A model generated the notes under the pieces. That model had not been told where the DNA came from, searched no databases, and saw only the letters and a list, made by a program, of their open reading frames with translations. A DNA stretch of 64,000 nt from Aspidiotus rigidus. Lineage: Eukaryota > Arthropoda > Insecta > Hemiptera > Diaspididae. Of the stretch, positions 1 through 11,879 are shown piece after piece. Positions within the stretch are counted from its first letter, which is position 1. Each line of letters starts with the position of its first letter. The DNA lies in NCBI GenBank assembly GCA_035079385.1, contig JAVHKY010000005.1:3534001-3598000 (forward strand), read 5' to 3'. Both the position numbers and the translations under genes were made by a program.

Positions 1-84
1 TTCAAGGTGAAGGGACGGCAATTTTATTGCAAATAATGAGGTTTTTCAGTTACCGAGTTTTCACTTATCGAGGTTTTACATAAT

Positions 85-225
85 TCTACACTAGGCTTAT
101 ATTAGATCTAGGCTTCTTTGAATCCTCAATACCAAAACCAATTTGACTCATAGAACAGGTTCCCTGCGTTCGTTGTTTAACTTTGTTAAGGAAGCTGTCC
201 TTACTACAAATTCCTGCTTATCACA
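85..225 (+). repeat. Family A composite repeat, short fragment
   Basis: This stretch matches the conserved tail of family A: an actaggct/ctaggct-rich run, a 'caataccaaa' word, CATA(A/G)AACAGGTTCCCTG, then a hairpin-forming tail ending near 'ggaagct'. No 45-bp units accompany it, so it is a truncated or decayed copy. An open frame over it is incidental. Confidence 0.7.
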
Positions 226-3189
226 TTACTACGCCCATGATCCACCCAGCTCATTTAGTCAGAGTTTCTCAGCCGCTGCGTTGACTTTAAATTTTCAGTT
301 CGGCCGGGTAAACTTTCTTTATCGCATTATAGAACGCTGGTACGGCGCTCTGTGTATGCAATTTTAGTGACATTTACGTGGTACGATTAACTCGATTTTT
401 TTAATAAAGAAGTACGAGTAAAATGATTATGCGAGTTTCGATTCATAGAATAATTACGAAAAGACTCATATTGAAAGATCTACTCGCAATTATGTATTCC
501 TATAGGCTTAAAATATCTGATTAGAACTTTAAAATTCGTTGCTGTCAATAAATTTACGATAAAGAAAGTTTACCCGAACTGAAATATTTAAAGTCAACGC
601 CGCGGTTGAGGAAAAGAAGAAACGGAACGATTGTGGGAGCCAACGACAGAATCGAAAATGTGAAAAGTTTTTATAGCTGTAATCCGGTGCAGTTGATAAA
701 GTTATTTCACTTTTACATGTTCGTAAAAATTTTGGGTATAATACATTCGTATAGTGATGTTTGCCAGTGGAAAATGGCTAACCACCTAATAGGTATAGGT
801 AAGCACAATCATTTGTAAATCAACTGAAACCAAACATTTAATGACAACCTGCACTTAACAAATATCCAGACTACTCGAAGCACAAACAATATTATAGTGC
901 CAGTCCTTGCTCTATGTATTTTGTAAAATACCAAAAGAGAGAGCGTATCCTTCAATAAATCAAATATACCGAAATTTGAAACCTTTATAGAAGTCTATTC
1001 GTGTAATGGAAAACGTTTGAAAGGATGATTTATAGTTTTTGCCCCGCGTTGGAACGCTAGAGTATGCATTTTTCTCGTAATACAGAGAAAATAGTACACA
1101 ATAACATGTTCTCAAAAGAAGTAATATAAAGCGTTAAGATTATTTTCTTTCTAATACTCTTAGTTGTTTTTCATAATCTGTTCGAAAATTGCACTGGTAA
1201 ATACTTATAAGTCCTTCCGAAGCTTCCAAACTTTCAGAAACCGCCACGCAATTAATTCATATAATATTCTAACTAAAAGTACAATTCAATGCTTCGATCA
1301 AAAAAAAAAAACCTTACGAATATAGAGCTTTTCCAGATATTATTACAAGATAGGACATTCAGTCTCAATTACGAATATATTTTTCCATATCTTTTCGTTC
1401 CATAGTAAAATTTTCCGATTTTTATATTTTGACGATGTACCTAAGTGTGGTTCTTTGTGTCGACTTATTCAGTATCAAATGGTTGATGAAATATATAGTC
1501 GAAAGTTATGAAATTGAATTTGGTAATTCCGCTACTTCGAAGGTTCAATTATAGGAAATTAATCCGATCCCACCGAAAATTTGACCTAGTCTACGAAAGA
1601 AAAACAAGAACATAACTGAAGTGAAACTTGTATAATTCTACTCTTTTATATAGCTATTTTTCTGGAGAATTATAAAATAAACAATGACTGAAAAATTGGT
1701 ATTATGTACGACACTCGATGTTGTTCTTGGTAACGAATAATAGAAATATTTATTTTCCACTTAACTGACGCAAATATCGACGTGAAAAAAATTTTTAATT
1801 ATCGTTTGAATTTAGCTTACCTACGGACGGATACATTCTAAGCAATTTTCTCACTCGAACTGAATCTGATCAGATTACAAATTATGTGTAGTAAACTTCA
1901 GGTTCATGTACTCAAACAATATCCCATCAATTATGTAACGACACAAAAATAAAACATGCAAACCACGTCCATGAGATTTTCTTCCACGGTTCAAAGGATT
2001 AATTTTCTATTAGTTCATGAAGACCGTTTCGACTAAATAGAAATATAGCGTGTGCACAATATTTTCTACAAATTATGAATTGATGAAGTTCAATTGATTC
2101 TTCTTTAACTGTATAGAGGCTTGCCTACAATACTTCATTTTTTTTTTCTCTGTTCCCCATTGTACGTAGCGTATGCGATGAATAACTCAATATGTTACAC
2201 TTGAATCAACAATACTGCGACCTTATAGGAGTAAGAAATTAAATCTCTGATTGGAAAAAAAAAAAACTACCTATTCCAATTTTTTTTTGTAATCAATGTT
2301 CACCAGCATTTGTTGTGTTAAAACTTTCACGTTGCTACTGAGAAAGAGAGAAGGCAAAAAAAAAAAAAATCAATAAAATCATGAGAAGAAGAAATTAAGA
2401 AAACGATGAACACAAGTACGTACAAGATAAAGGAATTTACACTAATAATAATGAGATTAAGCGTAGCCAACAATTTATGAAAAGTATAGAAGACAGGGAG
2501 GAAAGTAATTATCAAGTGCATGGACTGCGGGAAAGCCCAACGGCTTAACTAACATTTCTCTCTGTTTTTAAACCGAGATTTTTCCAAGTTTTCTTCTTGA
2601 CACGTATATTTCTTTGGGCTACGGGACTCAGTCAAGAATTTCCGCTACCCCATTTTGAGAGGCGAAATCAGACGAGATGCTGACGTCATGAGTGACTTTG
2701 ACCTACTTTGGAAACTTATGATTATGATCATGTTGACCTCTTCCACTGTATCAGTTGGGTGATAGGTTAAACTGGACTCAAGTGTAGCTTAACATAAATG
2801 ACAATCCAATGACCCACATATCCTTTTCCTTCTCCTGGTCAGCCATTTTCCCTTCTGGCTATTCAACCAACATTTTAAAATCGTTTAGATAACGTAACGC
2901 TTTGATACCACTCCGGAACCAACTTCAATTCTAGGCCTGACAGCAGTACTTTGGGCACTTAAGAACTTTTTGACCCCTATACCGATTATAAATTGACTAA
3001 AATCGACTGTTAATTGTCCTAAATGAACCCAAAATAGTCAAAAGCATACTCGTATAAATTCAGTGAAAAATGTCAAATTTTGGTCGATTTATAGTCATTG
3101 TCGGGGTCAAAGTGTTCTCGTGTGCCCCAATTACTGGGACTTCTAATTATTGATTTACTTGATAACAACGCTTTCGGAGAAACTTCGTG
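226..3189. other. A+T-rich non-coding DNA, no gene seen
   Basis: Open frames here are short and unrelated to anything I recognise. There are several poly-A and poly-T runs (about 1300, 2140, 2260, 2360) but no RNA gene, splice-flanked exon or element terminus that I can support. Confidence 0.6.
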
Positions 3190-4560
3190 CATTTTGATAA
3201 TATCTTTAAAAGTATCAATTTACAGCTCAGTTGCCAGTTGTGCCATGCATACTCTCTCTCAGAGCATCCCCCCACCTTGGAGTATTTTAGAACTCTGTTG
3301 CTCAACCGCAAGTACCTACTCCACTTGTTGATGACTTCATATCCCTTCTTGAGTAGTGCCTTTCCCCCAACTTTTGTCTATTTCGTTACCTTATTCATGA
3401 GTTCCCTAAGAACATCAGTGTTCCGATAGGCTCTCCCCTTGGCTCCCTGGTCTCGGAAGTCTTCTTTAAAAAGTTTGAGACTGAGGTATTCCAGTCTGGT
3501 TTCTACCTCCTTCCTCATGTGGTTTATTGGCACCGTTAAGGTTGATTATGTACTTTGCCTTTCTCAATGGCAGGTACTCCACCATCAAGTTCACCTTGGA
3601 GGTGGGAGGGTCTTCCATCAACTTTCTTGACCTCTCTATTTCTATTCCGGAAAAACACGTGTACGGGCATCTGTGTTCATGCCTCCTCGTATTGCCCCAC
3701 CTCCCATAAATTTTCCACCTTCAACAGCTTCGTCCACTGTCTCCTTTCTATACCTCTTTCTCCTCAGGCGTTTCTTGAGGAGGTATCTTTGTTCTTTCTA
3801 ATAGTTTCGAGCTTGATATTGATAGGATGATTTGGAAAGAACTTATTTCAAAAGCTTTAGATCTTACCACTTCTCTTCCTCGGTGTTTGTCTGGTTCTAG
3901 GAGGAAAGAAAAATGGGCTCGTATTCCGTTTTCTGGGAAGTTGTCTTCCGAACTTACCCGCTTCCTTCAACCTTTTGGTCTTCGTCCTGCTTTTTATAAT
4001 CCTAATATACGGTTCGTCTAGTCTTTTCTGTAAATCTAAAGATTCCATCCCTATATCTGAGAGAAATGGTGTCTACAAGCTCAAATGTTCTGGTTGCCCG
4101 GCTGTCTACCTAGGGGAGACCGGCCACCAACTTTGTATCAGGGTTCAGGAACACCTTGATGGAGCCACTTCTCCCCCCCCCCTCCAAAAGAAATCGGCTT
4201 TCGCCTAACATCTTTTGGAATCCGGCCACAATTTTGAGTTGGACCAAGCCGTATTACTCCATTCTGAAAGTTCCTTTCGTAGACGGTCATGTTGCGATAG
4301 TTCGTCTTGTGAATGTTAATGAGGTTATTGTTTTGAATCGGTTCTTTCCTAATAATGACCTCATTTAAATGTTTTATAAACTTCCTACCAACGATCTGTG
4401 ATTCATTTCGTTTTCCTGTCACCACTGGCTTCGATAGTGTTTGTACCTTCCCTCATTTCTCACTCCTCCTTTCTTTTCGGTTTCGGTTTGTATTCTGTGC
4501 TCCTCTGAAGATGGTTATCTAACCGAAAGATCTCATATATTTCATAATTACTTTCATTTG
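3190..4560 (+). mobile_element. Decayed Penelope-like element (RT + GIY-YIG), copy 1
   Basis: A degenerate PLE. Fragments in shifting frames match the better copies at 12693-15483 and 31685-33645. The reverse transcriptase turn 'PIGSPLGS' lies near 3424-3450, followed by 'YWHR' and a catalytic-box remnant YVDYVL (YVDD in the better copies) near 3525-3555. A linker ending 'RPAFYNP' lies near 3985. The GIY-YIG endonuclease has GVY near 4068 and VYLGETG near 4102-4122. The reading frame is broken by in-frame stops and at least four frameshifts. The 3' untranslated part holds CTGAAGA plus a small stem and GAAA at 4505-4529. PLEs in general encode an RT fused to a GIY-YIG endonuclease. The 5' boundary is approximate because decay is heavy there. 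Confidence 0.85.
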
Positions 4561-4609
4561 TGTGGATTGTAAAGTTTAGTGTTATAATATGCTTATTAAC
4601 ATGTTACAT

Positions 4610-5124
4610 GTCTTCGCTGAGCCCTACCCCTAATTCGAAATTCTCCGGGTTGCTTCTCCCCCCCCCCGATACAGCATTATACTAGCTTTATAATAAGAGG
4701 CCTGCACTAGTTTATTGTCTTAGCTCAACTCCACCCTTTTCTCTTCCGTTGACAGACCCGGAAAGTTTTCGTCTGGTACCCTAGACCTGATTCGAAATTT
4801 TCCGGGTTTCCAACCTAGGTCTAAGCTTCCTCTGTGCTACTAGGTTTAGGCTTTCTTTATGCTAGGCTACACTAGGAGGCCTGTACTAGTTCATACTAAC
4901 TCTATACTGCAAGTTAGTATACAGCTCGACATCTCAAGAGAAGAAGACCAGTATAAGCCAACATAAGGTTAATATGAAAGTACATCTGAAGAGAAAAAGC
5001 CTATTTGTTGCAAATTCTAAATTACACTTAAACTAGGGTGATTCAGACAAACTAGGCGAGCTATACGTTTTGTACTTGCACTGAACCCTTATGCTAGATA
5101 TCTGAGCTCGTAGGAAGCTTTTTA
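4610..5124. repeat. CTAGGCCT-rich repeat related to family A
   Basis: Two similar words built on 'attcgaaatt(c/t)tccgggtt' occur about 165 bp apart (near 4633 and 4793), embedded in ctaggtc/ctaggcc/actagg runs like those in family A tails. No coding content is seen. Confidence 0.45.
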
Positions 5125-5339
5125 ACGTGAAACCTGTTTTATGGGGGGCTTTTTGAGAAATTTGCCGTCCGCCGTCCACCAAAAAACGACGCCTTCCTTA
5201 ACGAAGTTGAACGAGTAACGCAAGGAACCTGTTTTATGAGCCAAATGGAATTTGGTATTGAAAATTCAAGGAAGCCTAGACCTAGATAAAGCTAGTATAA
5301 AGAAGGCCTAGACCTACTATAAGCCTAGTATAATATAGT

Positions 5340-5690
5340 TTGAGAGTCTAAATTTTTCTCGAATCTCCCGCTATATATGATAGCTCGAGAGTTGAAATTT
5401 CTCCAAGTCCTCCTCCTATCATATATAGCTCGAGAGTCGAAATTTTTCCAAGTCCCTCTCCTATCACATATGGCGCGAGAGTCGAAATTTTTCCAAGTCC
5501 CTCTCCTACCACATATGGCGCGAGAGTCGAATTTTTTGTAAGTCCCCCCTCCTATCATCTATAGCTCGAGAGTCGACATTTTTCCAAGTCCCCCTTCTAT
5601 CATATATAGCTCGAGAGTCTAAATTTTTCTAAGTCCCTCTCCTATCATGTATGGCTCGAGAGTCGAAATTTTTCCAAGTTTTTCGCTGGC
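5340..5690. repeat. 45-bp minisatellite array (family A), first block
   Basis: About eight units of a 45-bp sequence with the core 'tatagctcgagagtcgaaa' and a 'ccaagtccc(c)ctcctatcat' spacer. Some units carry the variants 'cacatatggcgcgagagtc' and 'ttttttgtaagtcccc', which recur in the same order in the second block. Confidence 0.9.
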
Positions 5691-6406
5691 CGGCGAACGG
5701 TGGACACAGGACGGCGGACAGCGCACGGCAAATTTCTCAAAAAGCCCCCCATAAAACAGGTTCCCTGTTAAAATTTCAACTCTCAAGCCATATATGATAG
5801 GAGGGGGACTTGGAAAAAACGACGGCTTCCTTAACGAAGTTGAACGAGGAACGCATGGAACTTGTTTTATGAGTCATTAGATTTAGCATTGAAAATTCAA
5901 TGAAGCCTAGACCTAGATAAAGCTAGTCTAAAGAAGGCCTAGACCTACTACAAGCCTAGTATGATATAGTTTGGGAGTCTGAATTTTTTCAAGTCCCCCT
6001 CCTATTATATATAGCTCAAGTGTCAACATTTTGCTAAGTCCCCCTCCTATCACATATGGCTCGAGAGTCGAAATTTTTCCAAGTCGGCCCTCCTATCATT
6101 TATAGCTCGAGAGTCAAAATTTTTTCAAGTTTTTCGCTGGACGGCGGACACCGGACCCCGGACGGCGCACGGCAAATTTCACAAAAAGCCCCTGATAAAA
6201 CAGGTTCCCTGTTAAAAATTACGGCTTCCTTAACGAAGTTAAACGAGGAACGCAGGGAACCTGTTTTATGATTCGAGTGAGATTTGGTATTGAAAATTCA
6301 AGGAAGCCTAGATTTGGAGAAAGGTAGTAAAAAGAAGGCCTAGACCAACTATTAGTGTAATATAATATAGTTGGATAAATCAGGTTCCTTGTTAAAATTT
6401 CCACTC

Positions 6407-7250
6407 TTAGCTCGAGAGTCGAAAATTTTCTACGTCCCCCTCCTATCATATATAGCTCGAGAGTCGAAATTTTTCTACGTCCCCCTTCTATCATATATAG
6501 CTCGAGAGTCGAAATTTTTCTAAGTCCCCCTCCTATCATATATAGCTCGACAGTCGAAATTTTTCCAAGTCCCCCTCCTATCATATATAGCTCGACAGTC
6601 GAAATTTTTCTAAGTCCCCCTTCTATCATATATAGCTCGAGAGTCGAAAATTTTCTACGTCCCCCTCCTATCATATATAGCTCGAGAGTCGAAATTTTTC
6701 TACGTCCCCCTTCTATCATATATAGCTCGAGAGTCGAAATTTTTCTAAGTCCCCCTCCTATCATATATAGCTCGACAGTCGAAATTTTTCTAAGTCCCCC
6801 TCCTATCATATATAGCTCGAGAGTCGAAATTTTTCCAAGTCCCTCTCCTATCACATATGGCGCGAGAGTCGAAATTTTTTCAAGTCCCTCTCCTATCACA
6901 TATGGCGCGAGAGTCAAATTTTTTGTAAGTCCCCCCTCCTATCATCTATAGCTCGAGAGTCGAAATTTTTTCCAAGTCCCCCTCCTATCATATATAGCTC
7001 GAGAGTCGAAATTTTTCTAAGTCCCCCTTCTATCATATATAGCTCGAGAGTCGAAATTTTTCTAAGTCCTTCTCCTATCATGTATGGCTCGAGAGTCGAA
7101 ATTTTTTCCAAGTCCCCCTCCTATCATATATAGCTCGAGAGTCGAAATTTTTCTAAGTCCCCCTTCTATCATATATAGCTCGAGAGTCGAAATTTTTCCA
7201 AGTCCCCCTTCTATCATATATAGCTCAAGAGTCGAAATTTTTCTAAGTTT
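6407..7250. repeat. 45-bp minisatellite array (family A), main block
   Basis: About 18 units at a strict 45-bp spacing, with the core 'tatagctcgagagtcgaaa'. A higher-order period of 225 bp (five units) is visible: the variant beginning gaaaattttctacg starts at 6421 and again at 6646 and is followed by the same order of unit variants. Because 45 is divisible by three, open frames run through it on both strands and encode 15-residue repeats. I regard them as artefacts. Confidence 0.95.
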
Positions 7251-7334
7251 TTCGCTGGACGGCGCACGGCGGACGGCGAACGGCGCACGGCAGATTTCTC
7301 AAATAGCCCCCCATAAAACAGGTTCCCTGTTAAA

Positions 7335-7680
7335 ATTTCAACTCTCAAGCCATAGATGATAGGAGAGGGACTTAGAAAAAATTTCGACTCTGAAGCTATA
7401 GATGATAGGAGGGGGACTTGGAAAAATTTCGACTCTGGAGCTATATATGATAGAAGGGGGACTTAGAAAAATTTCGACTCTCGAGCCATATATGATAGGA
7501 GGGGACTTGGAAAAAATTTCGACTCTCGAGCTATATATGATGGGGGGAGGACTTTAGGAGAATGACTTGGTAAAACTTTGGACTCTCGAGCCATATAATG
7601 AGAGGTGAGAGATTTAGAAAAATTTCAACTCTGTAGCTATCATATATAGCTGGAGATTCGAGAAAAATTTAGACTCTCAA
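7335..7680. repeat. 45-bp minisatellite array, opposite orientation
   Basis: Degenerate units of the same 45-bp repeat in reverse orientation, read as 'gacttggaaaaatttcgact' on the plus strand. They follow the hairpin-bearing end at 7317-7331, so two family A units are arranged head to head here. Confidence 0.85.
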
Positions 7681-8094
7681 ACTATATTATACTAGGCTTA
7701 TAGTAGGTCTAGGCCTTCTTTATACTAGCTTTATCTAGGTCTAGGCTTCCTTGAATTTTCAATACCAAATCCTATTTGACTCATAAAACAGGTTCCTTGC
7801 GTTCCTCGTTTAACTTCGTTAAGGAAGCTGTCGTTTTTCCAAGTTTTTTGCCGGATGGCGCACGGCGCACGGTGGATGGTGGACGGCGCACGGTAAATTT
7901 CTCAAAAAGCCCCCCATAAAACAGGTTCCATGTTAAAAACTTGGAAAAATGTCGACTCTCGAGCTATATATGATAGGGGAGAACTTGGAAAAATTTCGAC
8001 TCTCATAGGAGAGGGACTTAGAATCATTTCGACTGTCAAGCTATATATACGATAGGAGGGGAACTTGGAAAAATGTTGACTATCGAGCTATATA

Positions 8095-8309
8095 TGTAAG
8101 AACGTGAACGTTCTTCACCGTCAGTCGCGTCACTCTCCTACTCACGGACAAAGTTCGGAGCTCCGACTATATAATGCTATTCCTCTCTCCTTCTGTTTAT
8201 CCTTCCGAGTGCAGTCAGCTGACCTGCTTTTCCTTCGGGAACTCGACTTTTTGATACGATTCTGTGGAAACACAGCATCGCCAGATTTGTCAAGATTTTA
8301 CATCTTACA
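8095..8309. mobile_element. Probable solo LTR inserted in family A
   Basis: A 215-bp non-repeat segment interrupts a 45-bp unit after 'gagctatata'. It begins TGTAAGA and ends TCTTACA, giving 7-bp inverted ends of the TG...CA type used by LTR retrotransposons. It contains a TATA-like word. Both flanks are TA repeats, so a target duplication (tata) is compatible but cannot be fixed precisely. No internal coding region is present, hence 'solo'. Confidence 0.5.
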
Positions 8310-8470
8310 TATATATATATATATATATGATGTGTTGAGAGAAATTTAGACTCTCAAACTATATTATATTTGTAGTAGGCTTTATCTAGGTCTAGGCTTC
8401 CTTGAATTTTCAATACCAAATAAGTTCCTCGTTTAACTTCGTAAAGGAAGCCGTCGTTTTTTCCACAAAA
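8310..8470. repeat. TA microsatellite and family A tail
   Basis: A (TA)n run is followed by 'gagaaatttagactctcaaa', the ctaggtctagg spacer and a truncated tail of the family A unit. Confidence 0.75.
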
Positions 8471-11400
8471 AAATTAGACTCATGGCTCTAATCACTCAGC
8501 CAAACTTATCATATACATAATATATACTAGACTTACAAGAGCGAGAGAGGCCTTGAGCTCCTCAGCCCAATATATAGTATAGTGCAATTATACTAATTGC
8601 CATGAATGGAGGCGATCGAGCGGAACTGAGCCTAAGAGCTACTCAGTCTGACATGTAGTAGACTAAGCAGAATGCAGGCATAACCTCACACCAACTACTA
8701 CATTTTGTACTACCAGTATTTAATGAAGATTGAAGTGACGACAATAACTCCGTCAATTAGTTAGTTCAGAGGAGAACCTCGATGTTATGTGGTTCACTGT
8801 ACTAAAAGAGACATGGAACATGATCTTTATTTTTTGCTCGTGGAAAATTTTTTATGATTCCCCATGGCCATAACTATGTACGTATACTTACGTCAGACTA
8901 TAAGTGAATTTAAAGTGAGATGAGAACTACGATTGTTATTTAAAGAATATATACAGACTGAAGAAGGAAATCGATTTCGGAGTTTCAAGTGATTTCGAGA
9001 TTCAAGATCTGTAAAAAAAACCGATTATGAAAAAACTGCTCGAGCAATAAGAAGAATATTCGCTATAAAAGTAAACTTTTTATGTTGTTCTGACGCCCAT
9101 AAATTCGTTTCAATCTCTCAAAAAGAAAGTGGTAGTGGCGCACACGTAAATGAGAATGGATTTTTTGGTCATCAGTTATAAATAATCTATCCGAATTGAA
9201 TTTCATTTTTGACGAGGTACGAGTATATCAATTTTAAAGCTAAAGAGCTGCATGTGATTTGTTTCATTATCGAAATCTAGAAGTTTCATGTACACGGTTT
9301 GGAGCAAACAGGAAGTTGGAAAATGGAACAGACAGTGAAATCAATGAGAGTAGAATTCGACTTCTTGAGAGAGGGTAAAATTCCACAGAGTCTCTTCATG
9401 ACGCTGATATAATTTTGCACCTTCAATATATATAATATGTTGTCGTGGTGCAATGCTTGACCAAGCGCGAGACATCAACCGGAAGTAATCCAGACGTACA
9501 CGAGAGTGTAAAGATATTTTTATATGTTGACTTCTATTCACACCTTAATTCGCTTTTTCATGATGTATTTTGACATTTTTTCTTTCCTCATTACTATCGT
9601 TCCACATTCTTTTCATTACAATATATACCCGAGAAATTGTGAAATACAGTCAGTTTTCAACGTTTTAACGCAGTACTCGGTTCCGCGGGTTCTATTTTGC
9701 AAACATATTTTCTCTGCTCTCTGACGTAATTTTCCTTGATAATTTTTACTGTTTCTTATGCTGAGAGTAGCATCACACGCGTTCACGAAAATCTTATTTA
9801 TGAACAAACGTCATTGAAAATATTATAAATTTGTCATTATACCGGTATTTATTCATTGAAAAACAGCTGATTTTATTTTTGATGTATTTCCTGGGGAGGG
9901 GGAAGGGAGAAAATCAAATTCGAATTAGAATAATACCCTGTCGAGAGATTTTTATACCATCTTCGAAACCTCGAAGGAATAATGGTATTTATTGTCTTAC
10001 ATTAGCACGCTGTACTGAAATCCTTTCGGAAGCACTACCGGAAGGACGTTACGTTGTACGATCAATAGTCAAGTTATACTCCTTCAATTTTTGTTAAGTC
10101 CTTTTCCAAGTTTTTTTTTTTTTTTTTTTTTTTTTTCCTTTTCTCGCTTTTTTTCTTTATATTCTTTTCAGTTTAGTATTTATGTGCATCCGTCGTTATA
10201 CGTGGCACAAAGAGAATGGAGGAAAAGTTCAAAATTGGGAAAAATATTCTGTTCAACTTTATAATACGCGGGACGAGAATGAGAGAATAAAATACAATTT
10301 TATTCCTCTTTTCAATTTGAAATAATTTCCTCAAATTTTTGCACGAATCAAACGTTCTCGCGGGCGTTGTAGATTTTATTTCTTATCTAAACACAAATAA
10401 AAGTATACACTATATAACCCATTGTGAAAAATAGTGACGCGAAGCGAATCGCTACAATTAATTTTTATGTCATATAGAATTTCTAGAAAATGTCGAGAAA
10501 AAGTTTTTAATGGCGCTCGATCTGACGGAACAAATGCGATGATTTAAAACGGAAAACGAAAGAAAAAAAAAATGCAAAAAAGAGCGAAACTGAGAGAGAT
10601 AATACAGGGAAGAAAATCATGACGGAGAGTACGTATAAATAGGTATGTCTATGCAGACTTGTCAAAGACTGTATCGCGTCTTCCAGGAGCCAATGCCTAT
10701 TGATCACCATGTTTATTATTTTCGTATCGTATTTGTAACCAACATCAACGATCGCATCTCCTTTAGTAACTTCTATACTTTTTCTAGCGACCAGTAGAAT
10801 TTAAAAATGAAAATAAAAAACTTGCTCGTAAAGAGTGTGCTATTGGTGTAGCGTTCGAGAATATTATTCTCTTAGTAGCGACTCGCTTATTGGATAAACT
10901 CTCGTTCTTAGGAAAATAAGAACTTTACTATATCGTGCTCATATTCGATCATGGAAGCATTTTCTGGTTATATACATTTTACGGAATTCTAATTAAATGA
11001 GATGTTTTGCATCGAGAGAATCACTTTTTTTTCTCATCAAATTCTAAGAAATGAAGAAGCTAGACTTCCTTTAGCAAAATTTGATTAGGAAGAGAAGAGT
11101 GTAACTACGATCGTTATGGTTTCGAATGTATGTGTATTGTAGACTTGAAATCCGAACCTAAAAAATAAAGAAATTCATTCTATTAATGGCGCTTTATTTG
11201 AAAAAAAGAGAGATTTTCTTGCAGAGCCAAATGAATATAGCCCGGATTTTTCAGTGTAATAAGGTGACAGAATCGGTGCTAAAAAGGCTCTAGTCGGTAA
11301 GGGAGGAAAACAGCTTTAGTCGCAAAATGTTCTGAATGTATGTCAAAATGTTGTCCTCTATGAGAAAACTCGAAATCCAAAGAAATGGACTTGTCCGCTC

Positions 11401-11600
11401 TCCCATTTTTAGGCCTAAAATCCAAATGGCCGTATCTCAGGCAATAAAAGACGCAGAGCGATGACACTTGGAGATATTTTAGAAGATGTGATGCATCCAC
11501 ATGCAAAACGAATGTAGAAAGGATGACTATGTATCTAACAAAGAGTATTTATCTAACAGAGAGATAAGCCGTCTTATTGTAACTTGTGAGTAAGAAAAGG
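8471..11600. other. Mostly unique A+T-rich DNA, no gene seen
   Basis: The first 200 bp (about 8530-8670) carry words of a dispersed family C (actagac...gcgag...gagc). Near 8800-8860 a 'gacatggaacatgatcttta' word also occurs near 38840. A poly-T run of about 30 lies near 10108-10137. I found no exon, RNA gene or element terminus I can defend in the remainder. Confidence 0.55.
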
Positions 11601-11879
11601 ACGGACCCTGGGTGTTCGGGCTAGAGCAGGCAGAAGACTGTCGTTACTTCTTGGGATAGGGCAATACTAATCCCCACCATCCAGCGTGAATGCGCCCTGG
11701 CTCAGTAGTGCACTCAGATGAATGGCCTGCGTACCGATACCTCATGTCGCGGATTTGAACACAATACTGTCAACCATCAGGAGAATTTCATGGATCCGGC
11801 GTGTGAGGCACACAACCTGAGTGTCGAGCGGTCGTGGGTCGAAGCTAAAATTCGGCTAAACGCGAAAGGACGAATACTC

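Larger units (their letters stand above)
5125..8094. repeat. Family A composite repeat cluster
   Basis: Several family A units lie in tandem and in both orientations. Modules seen repeatedly: (i) the 18-mer CATAAAACAGGTTCCCTG or its complement; (ii) a GC-rich ggacggcggacggcgcacgg run; (iii) 'aaatttctcaaaaagccccc'; (iv) a tail 'ttaacttcgttaaggaag' that folds on itself; (v) ctaggtctagg-rich spacers; (vi) arrays of a 45-bp minisatellite. A block near 5440-5690 recurs near 6830-7090 about 1387 bp away, which implies segmental duplication of whole units. No protein of its own is apparent. Confidence 0.85.

Noticed and set aside
6219..7111. Long open frames on both strands through the 45-bp arrays, encoding 15-residue tandem repeats
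   Set aside because: The period is a multiple of three and the frames exist on both strands at once; no start context, domain or splice signals. The same applies at 40071-40451 and 50378-50807.
5340..7250. Regularly spaced repeats resembling a CRISPR array
   Set aside because: There are no unique spacers (the whole 45-bp unit repeats), the setting is eukaryotic and no cas genes are present.
10108..10137. Poly-T of about 30 as the poly-A tail of a minus-strand retroelement
   Set aside because: No retroelement coding or duplication adjoining it could be found.
11600..11870. Possible tRNA-derived SINE (TGGCTCAGTAGTG A-box-like near 11697, B-box-like near 11753)
   Set aside because: The B box is poor and no tail, duplication or second copy was found in the window; not enough to call.
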